A stretch of DNA of 64,000 nucleotides, from NCBI GenBank assembly GCA_900543485.1, contig UQRM01000009.1, positions 28,165 through 92,164 on the forward strand. The letters are read 5' to 3'. Source of the DNA: an uncultured Eubacterium sp. GTDB lineage: Bacteria > Bacillota > Clostridia > Peptostreptococcales > Anaerovoracaceae. The position numbers were made by a program, and so were the translations under genes. This document shows positions 1-8,831 of the stretch, in pieces. The notes beneath the pieces were generated by a model. The model was not told the origin of the DNA and did no database searches. It worked only from the letters and a program-made list of their open reading frames with translations. The stretch's first letter is position 1, and every line of letters begins with the position of its first letter.

Positions 1-1392
1 TCCGAAGCAAATTATCCCTACCAGGATGAAATTGCCCGAATCCACAAAGGACGTCATCGCCGCCCATTTTGATATCAGCATACCGAACGGAGCCAGGAAC
101 ATTCCTGCGATACCTATAAGCATGAAGCTTGCCAGTCTAGGCATTCTCACAAAGAGACCGTCCATATCCTCGATATCCCTGCTTCCGATATTGTGTTCGG
201 CAGTACCTACGCACAGGAACAGCAGAGACTTGGTAACCGCATGGAATATTATCAGCATTATTCCTGCCCATACAGCCTCGGCAGTACCTATGCCGCCGCA
301 TGTAACAATCAGACCCAGGTTTGCTATAGTCGAATACGCCAGCACTCTCTTGGCATTGCTCTGAGATATGGCGGCGAAGGAGGCCATCAGGAACGTTATC
401 CCGCCGACCATCATCGTCATTATCCCTGCGAAGTTGCCCATGCCGAGAACAGGCGACAGCTTTATTATCATGAATACTCCGGCCTTTACCATCGTAGATG
501 AGTGAAGGAGAGCTGATGTAGGCGTCGGTGCTACCATGGCGCCCAGGAGCCAGCTGTTGAACGGCATCTGAGCCGCTTTTGTGATACCGGCGAAAGCAAA
601 GAATGCTGCCGGGATAGCTACGATCTCGCCGTAAACGGAGCCGACCATCAGCATCGTATCGAGCTCTATCGTACCGAATACCGTTCCCAGTATAACGATC
701 CCGACTGCGAAGCTCAGACCTCCGAGAAGGTTCATGATCAGCGCTCTGAACGCATTATTGGTCGCTTCCTTGGTCCTGGTGAAACCGATGAGCCAGAAGG
801 ACGACAGGCTGGTGATCTCCCAGAAGAAGTACATCCAGATCATGTTGTTGGATGTTACCAGACCTACCATAGCGCCCAGGAATATGAACATCACGAAGAA
901 GAACCAAGGTCTTCTGTCCGGCTGATCCGAATGGTGATGCTGAAAATCTTTCATGTACCCCAGCGCATAAACAGTTATCAAAGAGCCAATAATACCAATA
1001 ATCAATATCATGATTATCGAAAGTCTGTCAACATACATGTTGCTTCTGACTTCAATGCCGTGTGCTTTAGTAAGCTCAAACCAAATCAACAGAGGAGTTT
1101 GGATGACAGCGAAAAGAGACGCCAGATATTTCTTATGCTTGATGCCGATTATGATGATATATATCGCAAGCAGCGCTTCGATAGCCATCATAATGTAGTT
1201 GACAAATTCGGCGTGGAACTCGAACGAAGTCCCGCCCGATTTGAAATACTGGACAGCCACGACGATGGATGCCGCCGCGATGACTATCGCCGCCAGCTTG
1301 ACAACCACGTCTCTGACCTTATCCCCCTTGCTTACTAAAAGAATCAAGGCAATAATTATTGGAAATCCAATAAGAAAAAGAATAGTGCCCAT
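1..1392 (-). CDS. Partial proton-conducting membrane subunit (NuoL/HyfB/EchA-like antiporter family), 3' end outside window
   Basis: The minus frame is open from the ATG at 1392 (GGAGG seven bases upstream) to the window edge, giving 464 residues with no stop. The protein is almost entirely hydrophobic helices. Around residues 245-275 it carries the family signature APTPTSALLHSSTMVKAG, typical of the proton-translocating antiporter subunits of complex I, Mrp antiporters and membrane-bound [NiFe] hydrogenases. By family such a subunit pumps H+ or Na+ driven by ferredoxin, NADH or hydrogen oxidation. As the first gene of a minus-strand operon leaving the window, its hydrogenase or complex I partners should lie just to the left. 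The larC-type nickel gene at 33 kb would fit a nickel hydrogenase, but that link is inference. The exact complex cannot be decided from this fragment. Confidence 0.85.
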   Translation of the reverse strand, partial: MGTILFLIGFPIIIALILLVSKGDKVRDVVVKLAAIVIAAASIVVAVQYFKSGGTSFEFHAEFVNYIMMAIEALLAIYIIIIGIKHKKYLASLFAVIQTPLLIWFELTKAHGIEVRSNMYVDRLSIIMILIIGIIGSLITVYALGYMKDFQHHHSDQPDRRPWFFFVMFIFLGAMVGLVTSNNMIWMYFFWEITSLSSFWLIGFTRTKEATNNAFRALIMNLLGGLSFAVGIVILGTVFGTIELDTMLMVGSVYGEIVAIPAAFFAFAGITKAAQMPFNSWLLGAMVAPTPTSALLHSSTMVKAGVFMIIKLSPVLGMGNFAGIMTMMVGGITFLMASFAAISQSNAKRVLAYSTIANLGLIVTCGGIGTAEAVWAGIMLIIFHAVTKSLLFLCVGTAEHNIGSRDIEDMDGLFVRMPRLASFMLIGIAGMFLAPFGMLISKWAAMTSFVDSGNFILVGIICFG

Positions 1393-1606
1393 ATAATCCT
1401 CCTAATAACAAAAACTAACCGAGCTATAAATTCTCATGCTTATTATACATATATATATATGAAATAATCAAGCCAAATCCAATATGCGAAATACTCTGAA
1501 AATTGCTCTATTCGTTGGTTTTTCACCTGATTGGGGCCCTGTTAATTATTTCGCAAACTTATACAGAAAACGCCAACAACATTGTTGCCGCTTTGGAGGT
1601 ATTTTT

Positions 1607-2530
1607 TTGAAAAAGGTCTACGATATCGTCATAATCGGAGGCGGAACCGCTGGCATGACTGCTGCCATATACGGCTGCCGTTCCGGGAAAAAAGTGTTGA
1701 TAATAGAACGCAGCGTCTTCGGCGGGCAGATAATATCCACGCCGGAGATCGAGAATTATCCAGGACTCATTTCGCCCAAAGGCCATACTTTTGCTGCCGA
1801 TCTCTTCCGGCAGATCGAATCGCTGGATGTTGAAAAAGCCAGTGACGAGATCTTATCAGCAGCATATGAAGACGAGCTCTTTACTGTTCGCGGGAAAATC
1901 AGTGTCTATACCGGCCGTTCTCTCATCATAGCAGTCGGTACGAAAAACCGGAAACTGGGTCTTCCGGGCGAAGAATCATTTACAGGCCGTGGAATATCGT
2001 ACTGCGCTACCTGCGACGGAGCCTTTTACAAAGCCAGGGACGTAGCCGTGGCAGGAGGAGGAAGCACTGCGCTGGAAGAGGCTCTCTATCTGTCCCTCCT
2101 GTGCAGAAAAGTCTACCTCATCCACAGACGGAACAGCTTTTCAGGGGAAGCCGCTCTCGTCAAGAGGGTCGGCAGCACCAGCAACATAGTTGCCCTTCTC
2201 GACACTGAGATCAGGGATCTTCGTGGGAAAGATCGCCTCGACAGCATCGAGATATCCTCCGGGCATATCGCCGGCGAAGGTTCGATCCGTATTCTCCGGA
2301 TACAGGGACTTTTCATAGCTATAGGCCAAATACCGCAAAACACGCCCTTCGCCCACCTGGCAGACATGGACAGCTGCGGCTACATCATCGCAGGCGAATC
2401 ATGCATGACAAAGACACCAGGCGTCTTCGCCGCGGGAGATTGCAGGACAAAAGAGCTGAGGCAACTGGTAACAGCCGCGGCTGACGGAGCCTCTGCCGCA
2501 GCCAACGCCGTGAAATTCCTCGAAAAATGA
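1607..2530 (+). CDS. trxB: Thioredoxin-reductase-like flavoprotein disulfide reductase
   Basis: The 307-residue protein has TrxB architecture: an N-terminal FAD site (IIGGGTAGMTAA, about residues 8-19), the redox pair CATC in YCATCDGAFY (about 131-140), an NADPH-binding loop followed by HRR (LIHRRNSF), and the C-terminal FAD motif GVFAAGDCR. It would pass electrons from NADPH to thioredoxin in the cytoplasm. The start is set at TTG 1607 because GGAGG at 1595-1599 is well spaced and the fold begins at once; the frame is open further upstream but has no ribosome site there. The nucleotide loop reads GGGSTA instead of the usual GGGDSA. No thioredoxin gene is adjacent, so a ferredoxin- or other-disulfide-dependent relative is possible. 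Confidence 0.88.
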   Translation: MKKVYDIVIIGGGTAGMTAAIYGCRSGKKVLIIERSVFGGQIISTPEIENYPGLISPKGHTFAADLFRQIESLDVEKASDEILSAAYEDELFTVRGKISVYTGRSLIIAVGTKNRKLGLPGEESFTGRGISYCATCDGAFYKARDVAVAGGGSTALEEALYLSLLCRKVYLIHRRNSFSGEAALVKRVGSTSNIVALLDTEIRDLRGKDRLDSIEISSGHIAGEGSIRILRIQGLFIAIGQIPQNTPFAHLADMDSCGYIIAGESCMTKTPGVFAAGDCRTKELRQLVTAAADGASAAANAVKFLEK

Positions 2531-2531
2531 A

Positions 2532-2561
2532 ACCGCCGTTTCCTTTAATCGGAACGACGGT
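2532..2561. terminator. Hairpin between convergent genes
   Basis: ACCGCCGTTTCC and GGAACGACGGT pair with one bulge around a short loop, between the stops of the convergent reductase and permease genes. The minus-strand exit is T-rich, so it mainly looks like the end of the permease transcript. Confidence 0.55.
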
Positions 2562-2597
2562 CTTGATTCGTAATATCGCTTATATCTTATCCAAGTT

Positions 2598-4280
2598 CTA
2601 ATTTTCTTTTGCTGTTCCCACTTTCCTCGATACCAGGAACAATACTATACACGCTACCGCGCACACAGCCGTGAGTATATAAAGCCCGGTCCCGATGACA
2701 TTCACTATCGCATTTACATCAAATTTTTCCAGGATACCATCGAAATAGTCTCCCGAACCCCACGAGTCCGCTGTTCCCCAGCCTTCGTACCACGGCATGA
2801 ACACACAGGCGACCACATTCATGATGGTCATGAGCAGGAAGAGGAATGACATCCTTTTCGTGTCTCCCACAGCCAGGCCTGTTTTCGGATTGGACGGGAA
2901 TGCCGTAGGATCCTTCTTCGTGAGCCCGCCATACCTTTTTCTCCATATAGTATAGAGGATCGGACCTGTCAGGATACCTACCATTCCACCCAGATAATAG
3001 TCGGAGCCGTTGATGAAAAACGCGAATATAGCCACACATATAGGAACGATGCAGATCAGCGCCAGGAAACCGAACCCTCCCGGTATCCTGAATTTATATT
3101 CATCCTGCGGTATTCGCTTTCTCAGTATCATAGCCGAGATGTATACCATTATATATGATGCGACCAGCAGGCATACATCCAGTACGATAATGAATCCGAA
3201 CGGCAGCATACAGAGTATCAGATTGACGATACCTACAGAAAGCACCGATATGTACGGAACACCGTGCTTCTTATCGCACCTGACCAGTATCGGCGGAGCC
3301 AGATGGTCATCGGCCAACGAGAAGAACCCTCTGGAACCAGAGGCTATATATGTATTATATATCGAGCACTGTGCCAGTATGGCGACTACTACGAAGAAGA
3401 CACCCATCGCCGGTCCCCAGAACATCTCGCACACGTCCGCATATCCTACCATGCCGGCTTCGGTACCCCAATTCTCCCACTGTCCCATGGAACCGAGTCC
3501 GGCTACTGTAGGGAAAATGTATACAGCCATGATGAGAGGTATCGTTATCAGCGTTCCCTTAGGTATGACCTGTGGATTCGCCACTTCCCCCGCTATGGTG
3601 GACATGGACTCATATCCCGAATACATCCACATCCCTATGGAAATGCCTCCGGCAATGAAGAAGAACCAGTCGCCGATACCATTTGCCTCGTAGGCCGTTA
3701 TCTGGAATGAAATATCTGTCCCTTCGCCCCAGTTCATGAAACCGCACACAGCGACCATCCCGAAAGCGACCATTACCAGTATGGAAAGTATCGTGCTCAC
3801 TATCCCCACATCTTTCACACCTCTCACGTTGATATATGTGAAGACAATTATCATCAACGCCTTGATGGCAAACTCCGCGACACCTCCCAGATCCCACTGA
3901 GATGCAGCATATCCGCCTGCCAGTATTACATAAAGTGTATTGTCGATATATATGGAAATAGTTCTCCACCATCCTGCCTGGAAGCCCCAGAATTCTCCGA
4001 GAGCCTCCTGCACCCATTTATAATATCCACCTTCCTGCGGTCTTACCGACCCCAGCTCTGAAGCCACCAGCCCAAATGGCAGTCCCCATACGAAAGGTAA
4101 TACACAAAGCATGATTATCGTAAGCCCGGGACCGCACTCTGGAATCATTTCCTCTATGCCGTAACACCCTGCAGCCACCAGACAGAAAATCATGAAAACT
4201 ACTGTCGAGACCTTTATGTCGTGCTTTTTCAAGCCATGATCTTGAGTCTCAACAGCTTGTCTACTCCCCTGCTGACTCAT
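2598..4280 (-). CDS. APC superfamily amino acid permease
   Basis: The 560-residue integral membrane protein has about 12-14 hydrophobic helices. Its first helix carries the glycine-rich unwound segment of the APC fold (VAAGCYGIEEMIPECGPG, near residues 36-53). A second patch, GLVASELGSVRPQEGGYYKW, matches the conserved helix 2-3 region of amino acid permeases and glutamate/GABA-type antiporters. It should move an amino acid or polyamine across the cytoplasmic membrane by symport or antiport; the substrate cannot be read from sequence. The ATG at 4280 has AGGAGG at good distance. It is monocistronic: the upstream region holds TATAAT on the minus strand (4331-4326), and the gene ends at the hairpin 2532-2561. 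The C-terminal 100 residues are longer than in typical family members and include an extra loop and two late helices. Confidence 0.85.
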   Translation of the reverse strand: MSQQGSRQAVETQDHGLKKHDIKVSTVVFMIFCLVAAGCYGIEEMIPECGPGLTIIMLCVLPFVWGLPFGLVASELGSVRPQEGGYYKWVQEALGEFWGFQAGWWRTISIYIDNTLYVILAGGYAASQWDLGGVAEFAIKALMIIVFTYINVRGVKDVGIVSTILSILVMVAFGMVAVCGFMNWGEGTDISFQITAYEANGIGDWFFFIAGGISIGMWMYSGYESMSTIAGEVANPQVIPKGTLITIPLIMAVYIFPTVAGLGSMGQWENWGTEAGMVGYADVCEMFWGPAMGVFFVVVAILAQCSIYNTYIASGSRGFFSLADDHLAPPILVRCDKKHGVPYISVLSVGIVNLILCMLPFGFIIVLDVCLLVASYIMVYISAMILRKRIPQDEYKFRIPGGFGFLALICIVPICVAIFAFFINGSDYYLGGMVGILTGPILYTIWRKRYGGLTKKDPTAFPSNPKTGLAVGDTKRMSFLFLLMTIMNVVACVFMPWYEGWGTADSWGSGDYFDGILEKFDVNAIVNVIGTGLYILTAVCAVACIVLFLVSRKVGTAKEN

Positions 4281-4486
4281 TTTTTACCTCCTAGCAATAC
4301 AATGAACGCGATAATTACGTGAGATATTATATCATCCAAGCGAAAAGTTTCATTACTTTTAGACTATAAAAAAAAATACAGCAACTCCGTTAATTTTTTT
4401 CCTAAAAATTGTTTTTTCCTTAAATATTCGGAAAGTTTAACCGGTATTTCACGAAATTTCCTGATCAGGATATTTCATTTCGATAT

Positions 4487-4759
4487 TTACCAGAAAAAGA
4501 AATATACCACGAGAGCCGCTATTCCCGGGAGACCCAAAGCTCCTGCCGCAAAAGCCGTGATGAGATTCACAGGCACCGTGATACCGATCGCGCCGCCAAA
4601 AAAATTCAATATCACCAGCAATGCTCCGCCCGCTGCTCCGTTGAGCAGCAGCTTCAGCATGAACCTGGCAGGAATGACAAGCATTTTCCCGAAAAAGAAT
4701 ATCAGCGCTATCCCCGCCGCATACGCCAGAAATATTCCGGCTTCCATTCCCACGTCCAT
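4487..4759 (-). CDS. bofA: BofA-family small membrane protein (pro-sigma-K processing inhibitor family)
   Basis: This 90-residue, very hydrophobic protein has two to three membrane helices and the BofA-type pattern of LLLNGAAGGALLVILNFFGG followed by VNLITAFAAGALGLPG. In Bacillus, BofA holds the sigma-K protease SpoIVFB inactive in the forespore membrane. Many clostridia keep the gene directly after recR, as here. I chose the ATG at 4759 because CCTCC (GGAGG on the minus strand, 4765-4769) sits five bases upstream and gives the usual family length; a TTG at 4798 would add 13 residues. A strong terminator at 4822-4852 separates it from recR, so it may have its own weak promoter or depend on readthrough. 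Presence of bofA alone does not prove sporulation. Confidence 0.75.
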   Translation of the reverse strand: MDVGMEAGIFLAYAAGIALIFFFGKMLVIPARFMLKLLLNGAAGGALLVILNFFGGAIGITVPVNLITAFAAGALGLPGIAALVVYFFFW

Positions 4760-4821
4760 CATATCCTCCATCATCCAGCTGCCTTGCGTCAGCGTCAAAA
4801 AACGTCATTCCCCACATGGTA

Positions 4822-4853
4822 AAAAAATAAGAGACGACAGTTCTCGTCTCTTA
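4822..4853 (-). terminator. Rho-independent terminator of the dnaX-ybaB-recR operon
   Basis: AAGAGACGA and TCGTCTCTT form a perfect 9-bp stem with a 6-base loop, followed on the minus strand by ATTTTTTT. Confidence 0.9.
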
Positions 4854-4919
4854 AATATATTCTCAAATCGGGCGTTCTATTACAGCAGCCTTCGGAAAAT
4901 CCCGGGCGACCGTACCGGC

Positions 4920-5519
4920 TTACAGCTCCCGCCGCCCTTCCATAGCCTTCAGCAATGTCACTTCATCTGCGTATTCCAGATCTCCTCCCACCGGTATCCC
5001 GTGAGCTATCCTTGTGACCTTTATCCCGGAAGGCTTGATGAGCCTGGCTATATACATAGCGGTAGCTTCTCCTTCAATGTTAGGATTGGTAGCGATAATA
5101 AGCTCTTTTACATCTTCGTCCTGAAGACGCATGATAAGGCTCTTGAGATTGATGTCATCGGGACCTATGCCGTCCATAGGAGATATCGCTCCGTGAAGCA
5201 CATGGTAATATCCTCTGTACTCCCTTATCTTCTCCATGGCCACTACATCCTTTGGGCTTTCCACCACGCAGATGACGCTCTTATCGCGGCTTTCATCAGC
5301 ACATATGGCACACGGATCCATATCGGTCAGGTTCCCGCATACCGAACAGTATGTCATTGACCTTTTCGCGTCGCTTATAGCCTCTGCCAGCTCCATGGCC
5401 GACTTATCATCCATGGACAGGATATGAAATGCCAGCCTTTGAGCTGTCTTTCCCCCTATACCGGGCAGCTTGGCCAACTCGTTTATCAGACGGTTCAGCG
5501 GTTTCGCATAGTATTTCAT
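4920..5519 (-). CDS. recR: Recombination mediator RecR
   Basis: The 199-residue protein has full RecR length and all its parts: an N-terminal helix-hairpin-helix ([20 protein letters not shown]), a four-cysteine zinc site (YCSVCGN ... PCAICADE, about residues 57-75), and a Toprim domain starting at [11 protein letters not shown] with the acidic motif. RecR with RecO and RecF loads RecA at single-strand gaps. It is the last gene of the dnaX-ybaB-recR unit, four bases after ybaB, and is followed by a strong terminator. Confidence 0.96.
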   Translation of the reverse strand: MKYYAKPLNRLINELAKLPGIGGKTAQRLAFHILSMDDKSAMELAEAISDAKRSMTYCSVCGNLTDMDPCAICADESRDKSVICVVESPKDVVAMEKIREYRGYYHVLHGAISPMDGIGPDDINLKSLIMRLQDEDVKELIIATNPNIEGEATAMYIARLIKPSGIKVTRIAHGIPVGGDLEYADEVTLLKAMEGRREL

Positions 5520-5523
5520 ATTT

Positions 5524-5877
5524 CTACAGTCCCGGTATGCCCAGCCCAGCCGTCAGTTTATTCATTTCGTTCTGGGAGATCTCTTCCATCTGTCTCAGCG
5601 CCTCGTTTGCCGCTACCATTATCAGATCCTGCAGCATCTCTATATCTTCAGGGTCTACGACTTCCGGCTTTATGACGATATCCTTTATCTCTTTCTTTCC
5701 TGTTACGGTCACCGTAACAGCGCCTCCTCCCGATGAAGCCGTCGCTTCCATCTCGTTTATCTCCGCCTGAAGCTCATCCATCTTGCGCTGCATAGCCTGC
5801 ATCTGCTGCATCTGCTTCTGCATATTCCCCATGCCCGGCGCTTTCGGTTTTTTCCCTGCTCTCATTCCTTTTCCCAT
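5524..5877 (-). CDS. YbaB/EbfC family nucleoid-associated protein
   Basis: This 117-residue protein has a Met/Gln-rich N-terminal coiled coil ([20 protein letters not shown]) followed by the YbaB core, with [19 protein letters not shown] and a C-terminal helix pair. The family forms dimers that bind DNA without strict sequence preference. It is nearly always encoded between dnaX and recR, as seen here with a 4-bp gap to recR and about 50 bp from dnaX. The first ATG at 5877, with GAAAGGAAA upstream, is used; internal methionines at residues 5 or 16 are less well placed. Confidence 0.93.
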   Translation of the reverse strand: MGKGMRAGKKPKAPGMGNMQKQMQQMQAMQRKMDELQAEINEMEATASSGGGAVTVTVTGKKEIKDIVIKPEVVDPEDIEMLQDLIMVAANEALRQMEEISQNEMNKLTAGLGIPGL

Positions 5878-5929
5878 ATTTCGTTTCCTTTCTTTCAGCG
5901 GTCATGCTCAAAGTCCGCCCTTCGTTAGA

Positions 5930-7555
5930 TCATCTTATTTCCACATCTATCCCGAGGATATCCCCGGCTTCCCTGGCTATATCCTCCGCCTGTCTGCCAT
6001 TCTTGGATCCGCTGCCTTCACCTTTCATGACGACCTTCATTGTCCTGCGCTTTCCCGTATGCTTTTCCATCAGGTCCTCCAGCAATTGTCTGTTGTTCTC
6101 GGCGTGGCTTTTCACATGTTCCGACGAAGCCGTTACCGTAAACTCATACTGACCGATATCTGTCAACGCCGCTCCGCTGCCTATTATATAGAAGCTCCCC
6201 TTGGCAGCCTCCCCATCCTCAAAGACAGCCTTCCACAGGGCATCGCAATCGTACCGGGGCTGTTGATCATACCCGGTATTTTCCTGACTGCTGTCCGCGT
6301 CCTGTCCCGGTCTGCGCTCCTCGCCTTCCGCGCTTTCTCCATCACCGTCAGCTGCGTTTCGGTCTTCGCCGCTCGCTTTTCCCGTCGCTGCCGGTCCCAT
6401 TGACGAATCTGAGACTGTCTGTCCCTTCACCGCAGTGCGTGCTGCCCGTCCCTCCGCTCCGCGCATACTGTAGACATCGGCAGACATGGTCACTGCAGCC
6501 AGTTCCAGCAGGATCCTGGGCTGAGTAGACCATTTCGCTTCCCTCATGGTTTTAGACAGCTCCAATATCCCTCTGTTTATATCCGCCAGCTCTATGCTCT
6601 CACTCTGTTTCCTTATCCTCTCTATATTCTCGACAGACATATTTATCACATTCTGAGGGTCCCTGATGAACTTGGCCATCAGTAAATTCCTATAATGATT
6701 CACCCAGTCACGAATGAACTGTCTCACATCTTTACCGTCAGAAAGGACTTCGTCTACGAGCACCAGAGCGTCAGCAGTCTTTCCTTTTCTCACCATATCA
6801 GTCAGTTCTATGAAGACTTCCTCACCGGAAGCTCCTAAAAACTCCAATACGTCTTTAGCGCCCACATGAGTATCGCCGCCGGATATACACTGATCCAATA
6901 TGCTGAGTCCGTCTCTGACCGATCCATCGGCATTAGCCGCTATTATCCTCAGCGCGTCTTCAGACACGTCTATCTCACGTTTACTGCAGATCTCGGCCAT
7001 ACCCTTTATCAGCACGGCTTCCGGCACACGTTTGAAATCAAGCCTCATGCATCTGGACAGTATAGTGGCTGGCAGTTTCTGAGGCTCCGTCGTCGCCAGG
7101 ATGAAGACCACATATCCGGGCGGTTCCTCCAACGTCTTGAGAAGGGCGTTGAATGCCCCCGAGGAAAGCATGTGGACCTCGTCTATGATGTAGACCTTCT
7201 TACGGCCCACAGCAGGCGGATATTTGACGCTTTCCCGCAGCTCCCTTATGTTGTCCACCCCGTTGTTGGAAGCGGCATCTATCTCTATCACATCGATATA
7301 CGTCCCTTCCTTTATGGAATTGCAGACACTGCAGTGTCCGCATGGTCTCTGCCCCTCCTCTGCCGTGCAGTTGAGGCCTTTGGCCAGTATCCTGGCCGTA
7401 GTAGTCTTCCCCGTACCTCTCGTACCGCAGAACAGGTAAGCGTGACTGGTGCTGTCTGAATCTATTTGATTTTTAAGTATTTTTACGATATGCTCCTGTC
7501 CCAGTATCTCGTCGAAGACTTCGGGACGATAGGCTCTGTACAATGCTGTGTACAT
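5930..7555 (-). CDS. dnaX: DNA polymerase III gamma/tau subunit
   Basis: The clamp-loader ATPase is 541 residues when started at the ATG 7555 (MYTALYRAYRPEVF), which has AAAGGA upstream; a longer frame opens nine codons earlier without a ribosome site. Visible motifs are Walker A (GTRGTGKTTTARILAKGL), a zinc-binding Cys cluster (CGHCSVCNSIKEG), Walker B with sensor (VYIIDEVHMLS), and the SRC motif (LSRCMRLDF, the arginine finger region). Residues 380-440 form a low-complexity acidic linker (AAEGDG..., EERRPGQDADSSQ). It is followed by the C-terminal polymerase-contacting domain. It loads the beta clamp at the replication fork. Directly downstream of the SRP RNA gene, it begins the dnaX-ybaB-recR operon. 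Confidence 0.96.
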   Translation of the reverse strand: MYTALYRAYRPEVFDEILGQEHIVKILKNQIDSDSTSHAYLFCGTRGTGKTTTARILAKGLNCTAEEGQRPCGHCSVCNSIKEGTYIDVIEIDAASNNGVDNIRELRESVKYPPAVGRKKVYIIDEVHMLSSGAFNALLKTLEEPPGYVVFILATTEPQKLPATILSRCMRLDFKRVPEAVLIKGMAEICSKREIDVSEDALRIIAANADGSVRDGLSILDQCISGGDTHVGAKDVLEFLGASGEEVFIELTDMVRKGKTADALVLVDEVLSDGKDVRQFIRDWVNHYRNLLMAKFIRDPQNVINMSVENIERIRKQSESIELADINRGILELSKTMREAKWSTQPRILLELAAVTMSADVYSMRGAEGRAARTAVKGQTVSDSSMGPAATGKASGEDRNAADGDGESAEGEERRPGQDADSSQENTGYDQQPRYDCDALWKAVFEDGEAAKGSFYIIGSGAALTDIGQYEFTVTASSEHVKSHAENNRQLLEDLMEKHTGKRRTMKVVMKGEGSGSKNGRQAEDIAREAGDILGIDVEIR

Positions 7556-7603
7556 CAGGTATCCTTTCTTTCGACCTTTCATCCGCCCAATCGGGCAAAA
7601 TAT

Positions 7604-7761
7604 AAATTGCCCTTTGAAAGCTCCGCAGGCGTAGGAGAAGGCTTATCTGCGGCACATAAGAGCTTCCGCTTATTGCTGCTTCCTTCCGGACCTGACAAGG
7701 TTCACGGCGTCCTATTGCGCAGGACCCAAACCATGCGAGCGGAACCATCAAAAGGCAATTT
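7604..7761 (-). ncRNA. ffs: Signal recognition particle RNA (4.5S/scRNA)
   Basis: The minus strand contains the universal helix-8 signature GTCAGGTCCGGAAGGAAGCAGC (7696-7675), preceded by the clostridial stem GGTCCTGCGCAATAGGACG. An outer stem pairs AAATTGCCTTTTGA (7761-7748) with TCAAAGGGCAATTT (7617-7604), followed by TATATTTT. The total of about 158 bases is longer than a minimal 4.5S RNA but shorter than the Bacillus 270-base form. The exact ends are inferred from the outer stem, which may belong partly to a terminator or processing stem. The RNA forms SRP with Ffh for co-translational membrane targeting. Confidence 0.9.
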
Positions 7762-7827
7762 ATCTCTATGATTATATTATGTTTGAGAAGCCACGTCAAG
7801 GGGTATGTAGCTCATTCCAGTCTGCGC

Positions 7828-8826
7828 CTACTTCCCCACCACCTTATATATCTCATCCGCATATGGTGGTTCTATCTCAGTCAGGCAGTCTCCCGAACTG
7901 TCCATGACGCCGAAGCTCTCCTCTTCCACCTGGCCTATGATAGTACATTTTATCCCAGCCGCGTCCATAGCGGCCAGCATCTCCTCTTTCTTCGCCTTTG
8001 GCGTCACTATGACCATAGCGCCGCTGGAAATCAGGCGAGTAGGATCGATATGGAAAAAATCGCAGATCTTCTCTGTCTCCGGCTCTACAGGTATCTCATC
8101 CGACCACACCCGGGCTCCCTTATGAGAGATCTGACACATCTCCCAGACAGCCCCCATGACACCGCCTTCTGTTATGTCGTGCATACCGTGAGTCCCTACC
8201 TTCCCGGCCACTACACCTTCCGGTACGACACTGACCATATCGAGGAATGATTTGGCGCGCGCCAGCTCCTCTTCTGTCAGTACATCCATCAGCTTTTTCT
8301 CATGATCGCAGGCGATGATCCCGCTTCCCTCCAAGCCAATGGATTTGCTTATCATTATGTAGTCGCCAGGCACCATATCGTCGCCGCTCTGGGAATGGCC
8401 TGCCAGAGTCTTGCCGATGGCTGTCGACACTATCACAGGCTGATTGACAGCGGGCGTGATCTCCGTATGACCTCCGATGACCTCCACTCCCAGACGTCCG
8501 GCCGTCTCGGCGGCCTGCCCCATGATATGCTCCACATCATCTTCCGTCGTCCCCTCCGGCAGCATCACTGCCAGCATGATGCCCAGAGGCTGAACTCCAT
8601 TGGAAGCTATATCATTACACGTTATATGTATGGAAAGCCTGCCGATATCGTTGACGGCTGCTGTAATGGGATCGGTAGACATAACACAGTCATACTTCTC
8701 AAAATCCACCACAGCGCAATCCTCACCTATTCCCGGTCTCACCTTCACATCGTCGCTTCTATAAGTTATCTTATCGAATACCAGCTTCTTCAACAGATCG
8801 CTGTCCAGTTTTCCTGTCTTCAGCAT
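7828..8826 (-). CDS. AIR synthase-related protein (PurM/HypE/ThiL fold)
   Basis: This 332-residue protein belongs to the PurM/HypE ATP-binding superfamily. It has an N-terminal ATP/Mg segment (PGIGEDCAVVDFEKYDCVMSTD), the middle domain motif GGHTEITPAVNQPVIVSTAIG, and a C-terminal PurM-like domain with DITEGGVMGAVWEM. HypE proteins make the thiocyanate-carrying Cys for [NiFe] hydrogenase, but this protein ends YKVVGK without the terminal cysteine, so a HypE role is not supported. Its substrate is unknown. The start at 8826 follows GAGGG by nine bases; an overlapping TTG at 8835 is too close to that site. It lies five bases after ligA, so it is probably co-transcribed with ligA and pcrA. Confidence 0.82.
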   Translation of the reverse strand: MLKTGKLDSDLLKKLVFDKITYRSDDVKVRPGIGEDCAVVDFEKYDCVMSTDPITAAVNDIGRLSIHITCNDIASNGVQPLGIMLAVMLPEGTTEDDVEHIMGQAAETAGRLGVEVIGGHTEITPAVNQPVIVSTAIGKTLAGHSQSGDDMVPGDYIMISKSIGLEGSGIIACDHEKKLMDVLTEEELARAKSFLDMVSVVPEGVVAGKVGTHGMHDITEGGVMGAVWEMCQISHKGARVWSDEIPVEPETEKICDFFHIDPTRLISSGAMVIVTPKAKKEEMLAAMDAAGIKCTIIGQVEEESFGVMDSSGDCLTEIEPPYADEIYKVVGK

Positions 8827-8831
8827 AAATA

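Noticed and set aside
1..1396. Several plus-strand frames of 60-135 codons
   Set aside because: They are shadows of the minus-strand membrane subunit, which is open over the whole stretch and carries family motifs.
4454..4475. AAATTTCCTGATCAGGATATTT palindrome after bofA as a terminator
   Set aside because: The stem is AT-rich and lacks a T-run; it may be chance or a weak signal, so it is not listed as a feature.
7828..8826. Calling this protein HypE
   Set aside because: The C-terminal cysteine essential for HypE chemistry is absent and no other hyp genes are adjacent.
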